Position numbers and translations under genes: made by a program. Shown piece after piece: positions 1 to 7,538 of a stretch of 17,361 nt of DNA. Positions within the stretch are counted from its first letter, which is position 1; the number at the start of each line of letters is the position of its first letter. The notes beneath the pieces were generated by a model that was not told the DNA's origin, ran no database searches, and saw only the letters and a program-made list of their open reading frames with translations. Source of the stretch: JACRBK01 sp964427955 (GTDB taxonomy: Bacteria; Chloroflexota; Anaerolineae; Aggregatilineales; Aggregatilineaceae); the NCBI GenBank assembly GCA_964427955.1, contig CAYRWY010000073.1, positions 1 to 17,361 on the forward strand. The letters run 5' to 3'.

Positions 1-1005
1 AGTAATCATGCCGGCAGGTAATCCAGCGTGGAACTGCCCGCTCATCAGGATCGCGGCGTCAGCGTGCATACGCTCACGGAAGGCGTCGGCGGCCATATTT
101 CCTATCCCACATTCCCTGAAGTAGTCGAGATCCAACGCCGCATCCGACTCCCCGATGGGCTGTCGTTTCAGGCGTTCGACGGTCTGCTCGGCAGCGGCAA
201 TCGCCGCTGCAACGGCAGGATCGTCCGGTTCATCCGCCGGAACCGCGAGCACCTGCGCTCTCCGGTCATGGACGGTCCCGGAGGCGGTATCCACCACAAG
301 ATCAACACGTCCGACATACTGAGCATATTCGCCCGCCTGTGTGATCAGTACTCCATGATGCCATTCTCCCTCCGGCAGCAGAGAGTGCGAGTGTCCCCCA
401 ATGATCACGCTGATCGCCGGTACAGCCTCGGCTACCAAACGATCATCCGATAATCCCAGGTGCGAAAGAAAGATCACGAGGGTAGCTCCTTGCTCGCGAA
501 GCTGCACGGTCAGATCGCGTGCCAGTTCGACAAAGTCCGGCAGATGATAGCCAAAAGCCTCATACGCTGTGCCCCAGGGGGCGGTGAGGCCGAACACGCC
601 GAGTGTCACATCGTGAGGTAGCGGGATCAACACGGACTCGACGATTCCCTTGGGTAAAGGTCCATTACGACCGTCCCGCAGGTTAGCAGCCAGGAGAGGA
701 AAAGCCGCTTGTTCCGCGACGGAAGCAAGAGTGTGCGGACCATAGGGCAGAGCGATGGCATTCCCCGATGTTTGCAGACTATAACCCATAGCATTCATGA
801 TCGGGTAGAAGGCCGCCCCCTTGGTGATGCTGCATAGCAGAATGCGCCGGTCGGCGGCATCGCCTGCATCCCAAAACAGGGCTTCACGACCAGCGGCTTT
901 TGCCTCTGCACTCAACCGCCGTACGAAAGCGCTCAAACGCGGCAGACATTCGATGTGTCCGTGCATATCATTAGTGTGAAAAATGCTGATCGGCAGTTGG
1001 GTCAA
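1..1005 (-). CDS. Metallophosphatase / 5'-nucleotidase-like protein (partial, 3' end outside window)
   Basis: The translation, 335 codons to the window edge, has the calcineurin-like metallophosphatase plan: TNDMHGH (residues 11-17), DAGD (46-49), GN (81-82), SHLG (181-184) and GGHSH (203-207), then the start of a 5'-nucleotidase C-terminal domain. The family hydrolyses nucleotides or other phosphate esters with a two-metal centre. No signal peptide is visible, so it is probably cytoplasmic, unlike UshA-type periplasmic enzymes. The start is a TTG at 1005: an in-frame TAA lies at 1023-1021 and no other start codon falls between, and an AAGGAGAG ribosome site sits 9 bases upstream. The metal-binding Asn is kept, but the usual GNH(E/D)xxD catalytic segment reads GNAIALP, so the catalytic His-Asp pair appears to be missing. 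Substrate is unknown. Family assignment is firm; activity is not. Confidence 0.88.
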   Translation of the reverse strand, partial: MTQLPISIFHTNDMHGHIECLPRLSAFVRRLSAEAKAAGREALFWDAGDAADRRILLCSITKGAAFYPIMNAMGYSLQTSGNAIALPYGPHTLASVAEQAAFPLLAANLRDGRNGPLPKGIVESVLIPLPHDVTLGVFGLTAPWGTAYEAFGYHLPDFVELARDLTVQLREQGATLVIFLSHLGLSDDRLVAEAVPAISVIIGGHSHSLLPEGEWHHGVLITQAGEYAQYVGRVDLVVDTASGTVHDRRAQVLAVPADEPDDPAVAAAIAAAEQTVERLKRQPIGESDAALDLDYFRECGIGNMAADAFRERMHADAAILMSGQFHAGLPAGMIT

Positions 1006-1020
1006 GGTATGTTTCTCTCC

Positions 1021-1287
1021 TTACATATTCTTGATCCAGGTCTCGTCATCCACAATCTGAGGACAAGGCTCGATGCGGCTCACATGACTATACCATATAT
1101 CCGTTCGGGTTTTTACCAGGGATTAGTGTTCGGACCCTACGTGGTGATCGAGGGGGTCTTGTGGGGAGAGAACTATGTTCTGCACGCCGAAATCGGCATC
1201 TTCTGCGTCTACGGGGGAAAGATCAAAAACAAAAACGTGCCTGTGATGGTTGTCCAAGATGGCTGTATAATGAAATCGATAATATTC
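1021..1287 (-). pseudogene. Decayed 3' end of an unidentified gene, upstream of the metallophosphatase
   Basis: On the minus strand a protein-like frame runs from 1287 to a TAA at 1023-1021, broken only by one TAA at 1125-1123. The pieces read like ordinary protein (for example VFVFDLSPVDAEDADFG before the stop and TRTDIWYSHVSRIEPC after it). A single C-to-T change in a CAA codon would explain the internal stop. The final TAA overlaps the ribosome site of the metallophosphatase, as in an operon. The frame is closed upstream by TGA at 1290-1288 and the aminotransferase starts divergently at 1316, so any 5' part is gone. The only available start inside the open part is TTG at 1257, without a ribosome site. 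I do not recognise the family; the tail vaguely recalls BNR-repeat proteins. The antisense frame is also open, so this could be chance. Confidence 0.38.
1243..1271 (+). promoter_or_regulatory. Candidate promoter for the aminotransferase-epimerase pair
   Basis: A perfect TATAAT at 1266-1271 stands out in GC-rich DNA, 44 bases before the GTG start at 1316. The hexamer 17 bases upstream (GTGATG, 1243-1248) matches the -35 consensus at only three positions, so the assignment rests on the -10 box and its location. Confidence 0.4.
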
Positions 1288-1315
1288 TCACCATCTTACC
1301 AGGTGGAACAGCACG

Positions 1316-2416
1316 GTGACCATTACTATTCCTCAAGCCAACCCCGGCGCCGCCTATCGCGCTCAGCAGGCGGCTATTGATGCGGCAGTCGCGCGCGTCC
1401 TGACCAGCGGCTGGTACATTCTGGGAAATGAAGTCCAGGCTTTTGAAACCGAGTTTGCTCGCTGGAACGATCTGGCCTCTGTCGTGGGGGTCGCCAATGG
1501 GACGGATGCCATCGAATTGATGCTGCGTGCCCTGGATCTTGGCCCCGGCGACGAAGTCATCACCACGCCGCATACCGCCACGGCCACGGTCAGCGCTATC
1601 GAACTGGCGGGAGCCATCCCGGTCCTGGTGGACATCGATCCAGACACCTACACTATCCAGCCGCAGCAGGTTGAGGCGGCCATTACCTCGCGCACCCGTG
1701 CCTTGCTGCCGGTCCATCTTTTTGGGCTGCCCGCCGATCTGGACACTCTCTCGGCTATCGCGACCCGGCACAACCTTCTCTTGCTCGAAGACTGCGCCCA
1801 GGCGCACGGCGCGCGCTGCCGGGGGCGGCGGGTGGGCACCTTTGGCCCGCTGGCGGCCTTCAGTTTTTACCCTACCAAGAACCTGGGGGCACTGGGCGAC
1901 GGGGGGGCTGTCGGGGTTTCGAATGGCGCGTTGGCCGGACGGGTGCGCAGCCTGGCTCAATATGGCTGGCAGCAGCGTTACATCAGCAGCGAGCCGGGGA
2001 AGAATTCGCGGCTGGACGAGATTCAAGCCGCGGTGCTGCGCGTCAAGTTGCAGGCCCTCGACCAGGCCAACGCCCGGCGAGTCATGCTGGCGGCGCGTTA
2101 TAGTGCGGCGCTCAGCAGCACGGTGCAGGTACCGGAGGTGCCCGCCGGTCGCGAATCCGTGTTCCATCTCTACGTGATTCGCCACCCCGAACGGGATCGC
2201 CTGCGCGCTTACCTGGCGGCGCAAGGGATCGGCACCGCCATTCACTACCCGGTGCCGCTGCATATGCAGCCTGCCTACCGGGGCCGCCTGGGCGATGCGG
2301 GCAGTTTCCCCGAGGCCGAACGCGCCGCCGCCGAGATTTTATCGCTTCCCCTGTATCCTGAGTTATCCCAGGACGACGTCGATCGGGTGATCGAGGCTAT
2401 CCTGGGGTTCGTCTAG
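1316..2416 (+). CDS. DegT/DnrJ/EryC1/StrS-family sugar aminotransferase
   Basis: A 366-residue PLP enzyme of the nucleotide-sugar aminotransferase family, which converts a keto-sugar nucleotide to the amino sugar using an amino-acid donor. Visible family landmarks are GVANGTDAIEL (58-68), the LLLEDCAQAHGA cofactor segment (154-165; Asp159 would contact the PLP ring nitrogen), and FSFYPTKNLGALGDGG (183-198), in which Lys188 is the Schiff-base lysine. The C-terminal substrate segment has GIGTAIHYPVPLH. Length is normal for the family. The start is GTG at 1316, with AGGTGG 9 bases upstream. It is followed after 17 bases by an epimerase-like gene, so the two probably form an operon making a nucleotide-linked amino sugar. 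The exact product (3-amino or 4-amino) cannot be told from the sequence, although the overall sequence is reminiscent of dTDP-3-amino-sugar transaminases. Confidence 0.93.
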   Translation: MTITIPQANPGAAYRAQQAAIDAAVARVLTSGWYILGNEVQAFETEFARWNDLASVVGVANGTDAIELMLRALDLGPGDEVITTPHTATATVSAIELAGAIPVLVDIDPDTYTIQPQQVEAAITSRTRALLPVHLFGLPADLDTLSAIATRHNLLLLEDCAQAHGARCRGRRVGTFGPLAAFSFYPTKNLGALGDGGAVGVSNGALAGRVRSLAQYGWQQRYISSEPGKNSRLDEIQAAVLRVKLQALDQANARRVMLAARYSAALSSTVQVPEVPAGRESVFHLYVIRHPERDRLRAYLAAQGIGTAIHYPVPLHMQPAYRGRLGDAGSFPEAERAAAEILSLPLYPELSQDDVDRVIEAILGFV

Positions 2417-2433
2417 GGTGAGAGAGAAAGACG

Positions 2434-3420
2434 ATGCAAAATACCTTCGAAGGCAAAAAAGTGCTGATCACCGGAGGGTTGGGCTTTATCGGCTCGAATC
2501 TGGCTGCTCGTCTGGTGCGGCTGGGGGCGGACGTCTGTCTCATCGACAGCCTGATCCCTGAATATGGCGGCAACCTCTTCAATGTCGAAGGCATCCGGCA
2601 GCAGGTGAAGATCAACATCTCGGATGTACGCGATCCGCACAGCATGAAATATCTGATTCAGGGGCAAGATTTCCTGTTCAACCTGGCCGGGCAGACCAGT
2701 CATATGGATTCCATGAAAGATCCTTATGCCGACCTGGAGATCAACTCGCGCGCCCAGTTGTCCATTCTCGAAGTCTGCCGCCACCACAACCCGGCGGTTC
2801 GCGTGGTCTTCGCCAGTACCCGCCAGGTGTACGGTAAGCCGCGCTATCTCCCCGTGGACGAAAACCACCCGCTGTCGCCCGTGGACGTGAATGGAGTCAA
2901 CAAGCTGGCGGGCGAGTGGTATCACATTCTATATAACGACGTCTATGGCATCCGGACTACCGTGCTGCGCCTGACCAACACTTACGGTCCCCGCATGAGA
3001 GTCAAGGACGCGCGCCAGACGTTTCTCGGCGTGTGGATTTACCGGCTGGTCAACGATCAGCCCTTCGAAGTGTGGGATGGGCAGCAGCTCCGCGATTTTA
3101 CGTATGTCGAGGATGCCGTCGATGCCCTGCTCCTGGCGGCAGCCTGTCCCGCCGCTACGGGGAAGATCTACAACCTGGGCGGGGAAGGCGCGCTTACGCT
3201 GAAAGAGTTGGCCGACCTGCTGATCACGGTCAACCAGGGCGGGACCTATACCGTGCGCACCTTTCCGGCGGACCGGAAGGCCATCGACATCGGTGACTAT
3301 TATGCAGACTTCAGCTTGATTCGCAGCACTATGAACTGGGAGCCTCGCATCCCGCTGGCGGAGGGCCTGGCCCGGACGCTCGACTATTACAAGCAGCACG
3401 TCAGCCAGTACGCGCCGTAG
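2434..3420 (+). CDS. NAD-dependent epimerase/dehydratase (extended SDR) with atypical active site
   Basis: A 328-residue extended short-chain dehydrogenase. The Rossmann signature TGGLGFIGSN lies at 13-22, the acidic ribose-binding position at Asp38, and the ASTRQVYG segment at 127-134. Family members act on nucleotide sugars as 4-epimerases, 4,6-dehydratases, reductases or decarboxylases. The usual catalytic YxxxK reads NGVNK here (Asn153, Lys157): the lysine is kept and the tyrosine is not. The region after it (AGEWYHILYN) and the C-terminal RDFTYVEDAV segment are normal, so the frame is sound and the change is not caused by an indel. It follows the aminotransferase by 17 bases with a purine-rich but weak ribosome site. 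It ends 5 bases from the stop of the convergent glycosyltransferase, with no terminator between them. The specific reaction is not assignable. Confidence 0.9.
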   Translation: MQNTFEGKKVLITGGLGFIGSNLAARLVRLGADVCLIDSLIPEYGGNLFNVEGIRQQVKINISDVRDPHSMKYLIQGQDFLFNLAGQTSHMDSMKDPYADLEINSRAQLSILEVCRHHNPAVRVVFASTRQVYGKPRYLPVDENHPLSPVDVNGVNKLAGEWYHILYNDVYGIRTTVLRLTNTYGPRMRVKDARQTFLGVWIYRLVNDQPFEVWDGQQLRDFTYVEDAVDALLLAAACPAATGKIYNLGGEGALTLKELADLLITVNQGGTYTVRTFPADRKAIDIGDYYADFSLIRSTMNWEPRIPLAEGLARTLDYYKQHVSQYAP

Positions 3421-3425
3421 CTGCC

Positions 3426-4154
3426 CTAGCTTGATTTCAGGTGTTCTTTGCGAACCACCAGTTCGAACCATAGGGTGATCAGCCCCATGCCGACGTAGTA
3501 AATCCGGCGGAAGTTGAAAAACTGAGATTTGCCATAAGCCCGGTGGAAATGAGACACCGGCGCTTCGACGATTCTGAACCCGTTGTCCTGGATCTTCTTC
3601 ATCAGTTCCACGCAAATAACGCCGCTGTCGCGCGTCAGGGTGACCTTGTCGAACACCTTGCGGCGGATCAGCCGGAAGTCGCAGTCAACGTCGCGCAGCT
3701 TGAGGCCAAACATGCGTTTGACCGTGCTGTGATAGATGCGCCCGATCAGGATACGAAACCAGGGATCGCTGCGGCTGATCTTGTAGCCTTGCACCATATC
3801 GACCTCGTCGGTCATCAGGGGGTAGAGCTTGAGCAGGTCGCGCACGTCGTATTGGGCATCGCCATCGGTATAAAAAACCAGGTCTTTGGTCGCGTTGGTA
3901 AATCCCGTACGCAGCGCCCCTCCGTAGCCCTTGTTTTGGGGATGGTGAATGACCCGCACGCGGGGGTAATCCGCGGCCAAACGGTCCAGGATTTGGGGCG
4001 TATAGTCGCGACTGCCGTCGTCCACGACGATGACTTCATAATCGTCGGCTAACTGTTCCAGCACCATGATCGCCGATAACACCATACTGGGAATCGTGCC
4101 GCCATCGTTATAGGCCGGAAAAAAGACGCTGATGCTTGGACGTTGTTCGAGCAT
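3426..4154 (-). CDS. Glycosyltransferase family 2, polyprenyl-phosphate sugar transferase-like
   Basis: A 242-residue GT-A enzyme similar in plan to dolichyl/polyprenyl-phosphate mannosyl- and glucosyltransferases. It has the N-terminal SVFFPAYNDGGTI segment (9-21), the nucleotide-binding VDDGSRD (44-50), the DxD-type metal site in YTDGDAQYD (95-103), and DCDFRLIRRKVF (157-168), which is typical of the DPM1/ArnC branch. It lacks the two C-terminal transmembrane helices of ArnC and GtrB; only a weakly hydrophobic tail is seen near residues 218-233, so it is probably a peripheral cytoplasmic-face enzyme. ATG at 4154 is preceded by a GGGGGG stretch four bases upstream. It is the last gene of a four-gene minus-strand run, 16 bases after the membrane protein. 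The expected role is to load a sugar from a nucleotide donor onto a polyprenyl phosphate for the GT39-like enzyme upstream. Confidence 0.9.
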   Translation of the reverse strand: MLEQRPSISVFFPAYNDGGTIPSMVLSAIMVLEQLADDYEVIVVDDGSRDYTPQILDRLAADYPRVRVIHHPQNKGYGGALRTGFTNATKDLVFYTDGDAQYDVRDLLKLYPLMTDEVDMVQGYKISRSDPWFRILIGRIYHSTVKRMFGLKLRDVDCDFRLIRRKVFDKVTLTRDSGVICVELMKKIQDNGFRIVEAPVSHFHRAYGKSQFFNFRRIYYVGMGLITLWFELVVRKEHLKSS

Positions 4155-4170
4155 GGAACCCCCCAGTAGG

Positions 4171-5184
4171 CTAAGAATCAGATAGAGTTAAGGTCTGTGC
4201 GCTGCGCGTGACCTGCCGCAGCGAGACGCGCTCGACTGCCAGCCCGATCATCCCCAGCGAGATGTACAGGCCCAGGGTCAGGGCGTGCAGCGCCACCGCC
4301 ACCACGGCTGCCGGTACGTTGTCGGGTGGGGTCAATTTGTCGATCATCCCACCGATCCATATCCCCCCCACGATGGCCCCTTCGAACGGCCCCAGGTTGC
4401 CCGGCAGGGTGGGCAGCGCCACCGACAATCCCGCCAGAATAATCATCGACACGGCGGCGGTGATCGTGGGGGCATCGAACGCCATGAACAAAATCACGTA
4501 GGCTGTCAGGACGTCGAGCAGCCAGCCCACCGCCGTCCACAAGACCGCCAGCGCTGCTGTGCGCGGTTGGCCGACCAACTGAACGCCGCTGATGAAATTC
4601 TCCAGCGCCGTTTGCCAGTGCGGATGGCGCAGTCCCGGCACCCACCGCTGCAACCAACCCAGGATGCGAAACGCCCAGGCGGGCCGCGCTGCCAGGACCA
4701 CGAGCGTGGCGGCAGCAGCTACCGCCGCGATAGTCATCAAAATCCCTACCGAGGTCACTTCCGCGGGCAAGCCGATCAACACCAGCGTCACGCCGAACAT
4801 CGCCAGGATCGCCAGCACGTCCAGCAGGCGTTCCACCACGATGGTGCTGAGCGCCGTGAAGCCGGATACGGGCGGCTCGCACTGCGTGACCATCCACGCC
4901 CGCACGATGTCGCCCAACCGCAGCGGGATCACGCCGGTCACCAAAAAACCGATGTTGTTGATGTGGAAACTGTGCCACAGCGAAATCTGCCCGTTCAAGA
5001 GCACTCGCCAGCGCACGGCCCGGACGAAGATGCTCAGGAAGATCAGGATCAGCGCGGGAAGGGTATAGATAAAATGAGCCTGGCCCAGGTCATGGCGGAT
5101 CGCGCCGAGGTCGCGTCCCACTAACGCATACATCAGCGCCAGGCTGAGGGTGGCTCCGACCACCAGCAGCAGGGTTCTTTTCAT
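4171..5184 (-). CDS. UPF0104 / lysylphosphatidylglycerol-synthase transmembrane-region family protein
   Basis: A 337-residue integral membrane protein with roughly eight hydrophobic segments. It carries the FVRAVRWRVLLNG motif after the second helix and the ALPTLPGNLGPFEGAI motif near residues 255-270, both typical of the UPF0104 family (the membrane half of MprF, and AglD-like proteins). There is no aminoacyl-transferase domain, so it is not a lysyl-PG synthase. Such stand-alone proteins are often found beside polyprenyl-linked glycosyltransferases, and a lipid or lipid-sugar flipping role has been suggested for the MprF membrane half. Its ATG overlaps the stop of the preceding methyltransferase (ATGA, 5181-5184), indicating translational coupling. 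Context suggests it serves the same envelope glycan pathway, perhaps moving the carrier-linked sugar. That role is inference. Confidence 0.87.
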   Translation of the reverse strand: MKRTLLLVVGATLSLALMYALVGRDLGAIRHDLGQAHFIYTLPALILIFLSIFVRAVRWRVLLNGQISLWHSFHINNIGFLVTGVIPLRLGDIVRAWMVTQCEPPVSGFTALSTIVVERLLDVLAILAMFGVTLVLIGLPAEVTSVGILMTIAAVAAAATLVVLAARPAWAFRILGWLQRWVPGLRHPHWQTALENFISGVQLVGQPRTAALAVLWTAVGWLLDVLTAYVILFMAFDAPTITAAVSMIILAGLSVALPTLPGNLGPFEGAIVGGIWIGGMIDKLTPPDNVPAAVVAVALHALTLGLYISLGMIGLAVERVSLRQVTRSAQTLTLSDS

Positions 5185-5945
5185 GGCTTGACGGCCAGTC
5201 CATAAATGGACACGCCTGCCGGGAAACTGCGTCCGCTGGCGATCCAGCGCGCTTCCGCCCGCATCACGTTCAGCAGCAGGTGGTTCAGCGGACCGGGTAG
5301 GGCTGAAACGTCGGATTCGGGCGTGACGCCCAGATATTTCACCCGCAGCAGTTGGAGCTTGCGCATCGGGAAAATCACCGGCAGCAGCAGGGAAGTGGCA
5401 TACGTCACGCGGAGCGGTTCCAGCCCGGCCTGGATGAGCAGCGCGCGAAACTCCGCCCTGGAATAGCGCCGCTGGTGCTGGATGTGGATGTCGTGTGCTC
5501 CGGCCAACTGTTTCATCGCGGCGGTGCGGATCAGCACGTGCCCACCGGGGCGCGTCACCCGGTAGAATTCGCGGAATACCCAGTCGTCGTGGACCACACT
5601 GTTGGCCGACAGCACGTCGAACGAGGTCACCAGGTCGAAGGCATGGTCGGCATAGGGGAGTTTTTCGGCATTGGCGCGCACCAGCCGGCCCGCATGTTCA
5701 CGCCGGGCATAGTTCAGCGCGAAGGGCGAATAGTCCAGCCCCATCACCGTGCCAAACGACGCCAGCGCCCGCAGGTTGCCACCGACCCCGCAGCCCACGT
5801 CCAGGATACGCAGATTCTCGCGCGTGAGCAGTTGGCTGAGCAGCAGTCGCTCCGTGACGTCCCGCATCCCCTTGAACCACCAATGATCGGTTTCCAGGCG
5901 ATCCAGTTCATCATACGATTCCGGCTTCATGGTGTCTTCGATCAT
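5181..5945 (-). CDS. Class I SAM-dependent methyltransferase
   Basis: A Rossmann-fold methyltransferase. The SAM-binding motif I reads ILDVGCGVGGN, followed by the acidic loop GLDYSPFALNYAR, motif II-like ANAEKLPYADHAFDLVTSFDVL and RVTRPGGHVLIRT. The N-terminal YDELDRLETDHWWFKGMRD segment is common in methyltransferases of glycan clusters. The likely job is O- or N-methylation of a sugar or lipid intermediate made by the neighbouring enzymes. The start is uncertain: ATG at 5945 is used here, ATG at 5930 begins the clearly conserved part (MKPESYDEL), and a TTG at 5981 would add 12 residues. None has a strong ribosome site. Its stop overlaps the start of the next membrane-protein gene by four bases, and it lies 33-84 bases after the GT39-like gene depending on the start. 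Confidence 0.88.
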   Translation of the reverse strand: MIEDTMKPESYDELDRLETDHWWFKGMRDVTERLLLSQLLTRENLRILDVGCGVGGNLRALASFGTVMGLDYSPFALNYARREHAGRLVRANAEKLPYADHAFDLVTSFDVLSANSVVHDDWVFREFYRVTRPGGHVLIRTAAMKQLAGAHDIHIQHQRRYSRAEFRALLIQAGLEPLRVTYATSLLLPVIFPMRKLQLLRVKYLGVTPESDVSALPGPLNHLLLNVMRAEARWIASGRSFPAGVSIYGLAVKP

Positions 5946-6014
5946 ACGACCGATAATAAGGCTGAATGGAAGGTGGCGCAAATGAGCTTGCTCGCGTGCG
6001 GCATCCCTGTTCGA

Positions 6015-7487
6015 TCACGGTTGGCTGAGATCGATCAGAAACACCGTCACCCCGTTGAACTCACGTAAATCGACGACCTGATCGCGGTGGGTGTTCAACC
6101 AATCGTGCAGCGAGGTCTGGTGAGCTTCGAACGGATCGAACGTGGCGGCTCTCTTTTTGTGCGGGTTGTCCAGGTGGGTATTGAAATAGACGAACCACAG
6201 CCGCGAAGGCAGCGTGTCCACGGTGCTTTCGTTGGACATGGAAATCTTGTGATCCAGGATGTCCGCGGGATCAGGATAATAATATTCGAGGCAGAGCAGC
6301 GCCAGCGGACTATCTTCGACGAAGACGTCGCCCGGTTGGTGCCGTTCGGTGATATAGTGCGCAGCGGAGCGCCAATCCTGGAGGGTATAGGCTCCGCTGT
6401 CGATGTTGTGGGTGATGTGGATCACGCCAGTGAGCGCGACGATGCCCACCAGTCCATATGTCCAACGGCGGCGGGGGAGCAGGGTCCAGCCGCGCAGCAT
6501 GAGCAGCAGCACGGCGGGCAGGCAGGCTATCAGGTAACGGTCGACAAAAATAGGATAAGTCATCGAAATGAGAAAGGGGGGCACGACCGTCGTTAGCAGC
6601 AGCAGCAGCCACCAGAGATCGACCACGTTGTCCCGGCGGCGCAGCGTGTAGCCGATGCCGAGGATCAATCCAAGGGTCAGCGCGATCAGCGCCGGGATGA
6701 AATACCACAGGGTGGTGTGATCGTAGCCCACGCCAAAGTTGGCGAGCGTGAATGGGATGTCCTGCCACACGGTTTTGGGAATGAACCCAATGCTGGGTGG
6801 AGCTTGCTTGGTGACGACTCGCTTGAGCGTCCAGGCTGCCAGGGGCAGGGCGGCCAGAATCTGGAGTCCGATCCAGTTCCAGAAAAAGCGGCGGCTTTTG
6901 GGGGTGTTCGACCGGTACAGGCCGATCAGGAGATATTCGGCGAAGGGCAGCGCCAGCGTGAAGAGATGGGAGAGATACGCGGCGACACTGGAGAGGAAAA
7001 AGCCGATCCAGATCGCACGGGTACGCTGCCCGCGCAGCAGTTTCAGGAAAAAGTACGACGTGAGCAGCGCCTCGATAAAAACCAGCGTGTACGGTCGTTC
7101 CATCCGCGAGTACAAGACGTGAAACGGATGGACCGCCAACAAGACTCCCGCAGCCAGTGCGAGGTTGGCATCCCGGTACAGGTTGTAGGTGATGGCAATG
7201 AGGAGGGCGATTCCGCTCAGTCCCCACAGCAGCGACGGCAGGCGCAGCATCAGGTCATTGTTAGACGGAAAAAGGTATTGAAGACTGTAAAAGAGTGGAA
7301 CTTCCTCGACCAGCAGCAGATGAAAGAACTTTTTGACCGGCGCATCCACGTACCAAAACGTCCAGATTTCATCGATCCACAGGCTGTTGTGGGTGGTATC
7401 CCAGACACGCAGCACGAAGCCGGTCAGCAAGATCAGAAGGCTCGCAGGCAGGAAATAGCGTGGACGGGCAGTTGGTAGGGGTGGCAT
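6015..7487 (-). CDS. GT39/GT83-like membrane glycosyltransferase (ArnT/PMT-type fold)
   Basis: A 490-residue polytopic membrane protein with about ten or more hydrophobic segments through residue ~350 and a soluble C-terminal tail. The first extracytoplasmic loop has SLWIDEIWTFWYVD, the acidic Asp-Glu motif where GT-C enzymes of the PMT/ArnT type place a catalytic acidic residue. HPFHVLYSRMERPYTLVFIE in the next loop is also typical. Such enzymes take a sugar from a polyprenyl-phosphate donor and attach it outside the cytoplasm. ATG at 7487 is the first gene of the four-gene minus-strand run; GAGGAG lies 13 bases upstream, a long spacing. Together with the GT2 enzyme and UPF0104 protein this forms a donor-making, translocating and transferring set. 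The acceptor is unknown, and if the host is Chloroflexota lipid A is unlikely to be it. Confidence 0.88.
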   Translation of the reverse strand: MPPLPTARPRYFLPASLLILLTGFVLRVWDTTHNSLWIDEIWTFWYVDAPVKKFFHLLLVEEVPLFYSLQYLFPSNNDLMLRLPSLLWGLSGIALLIAITYNLYRDANLALAAGVLLAVHPFHVLYSRMERPYTLVFIEALLTSYFFLKLLRGQRTRAIWIGFFLSSVAAYLSHLFTLALPFAEYLLIGLYRSNTPKSRRFFWNWIGLQILAALPLAAWTLKRVVTKQAPPSIGFIPKTVWQDIPFTLANFGVGYDHTTLWYFIPALIALTLGLILGIGYTLRRRDNVVDLWWLLLLLTTVVPPFLISMTYPIFVDRYLIACLPAVLLLMLRGWTLLPRRRWTYGLVGIVALTGVIHITHNIDSGAYTLQDWRSAAHYITERHQPGDVFVEDSPLALLCLEYYYPDPADILDHKISMSNESTVDTLPSRLWFVYFNTHLDNPHKKRAATFDPFEAHQTSLHDWLNTHRDQVVDLREFNGVTVFLIDLSQP

Positions 7488-7538
7488 AGGCTAAGAAACG
7501 CTCCTCATTCAAAGACAATCTATGCTGGGGATGATAGC

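Noticed and set aside
28..453. Plus-strand open frame of 141 codons
   Set aside because: It is antisense to the metallophosphatase, whose motifs are clear on the minus strand.
955..1380. Plus-strand open frame spanning the start of the metallophosphatase and the aminotransferase
   Set aside because: It overlaps both real genes, has no ribosome site, and the antisense strand gives a more protein-like reading that joins the metallophosphatase like an operon.
1223..2263. Long minus-strand open frame (346 codons)
   Set aside because: It is a GC-rich shadow of the aminotransferase, with low-complexity composition and no family motifs.
3418..3428. Bidirectional terminator between the convergent epimerase and GT2 genes
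   Set aside because: Only five bases separate the stops and no hairpin with a T-tract is visible nearby.
4285..5124. Plus-strand open frame of 279 codons rich in His, Gln and Arg
   Set aside because: It is antisense to the UPF0104 membrane protein; the composition is typical of a shadow frame.
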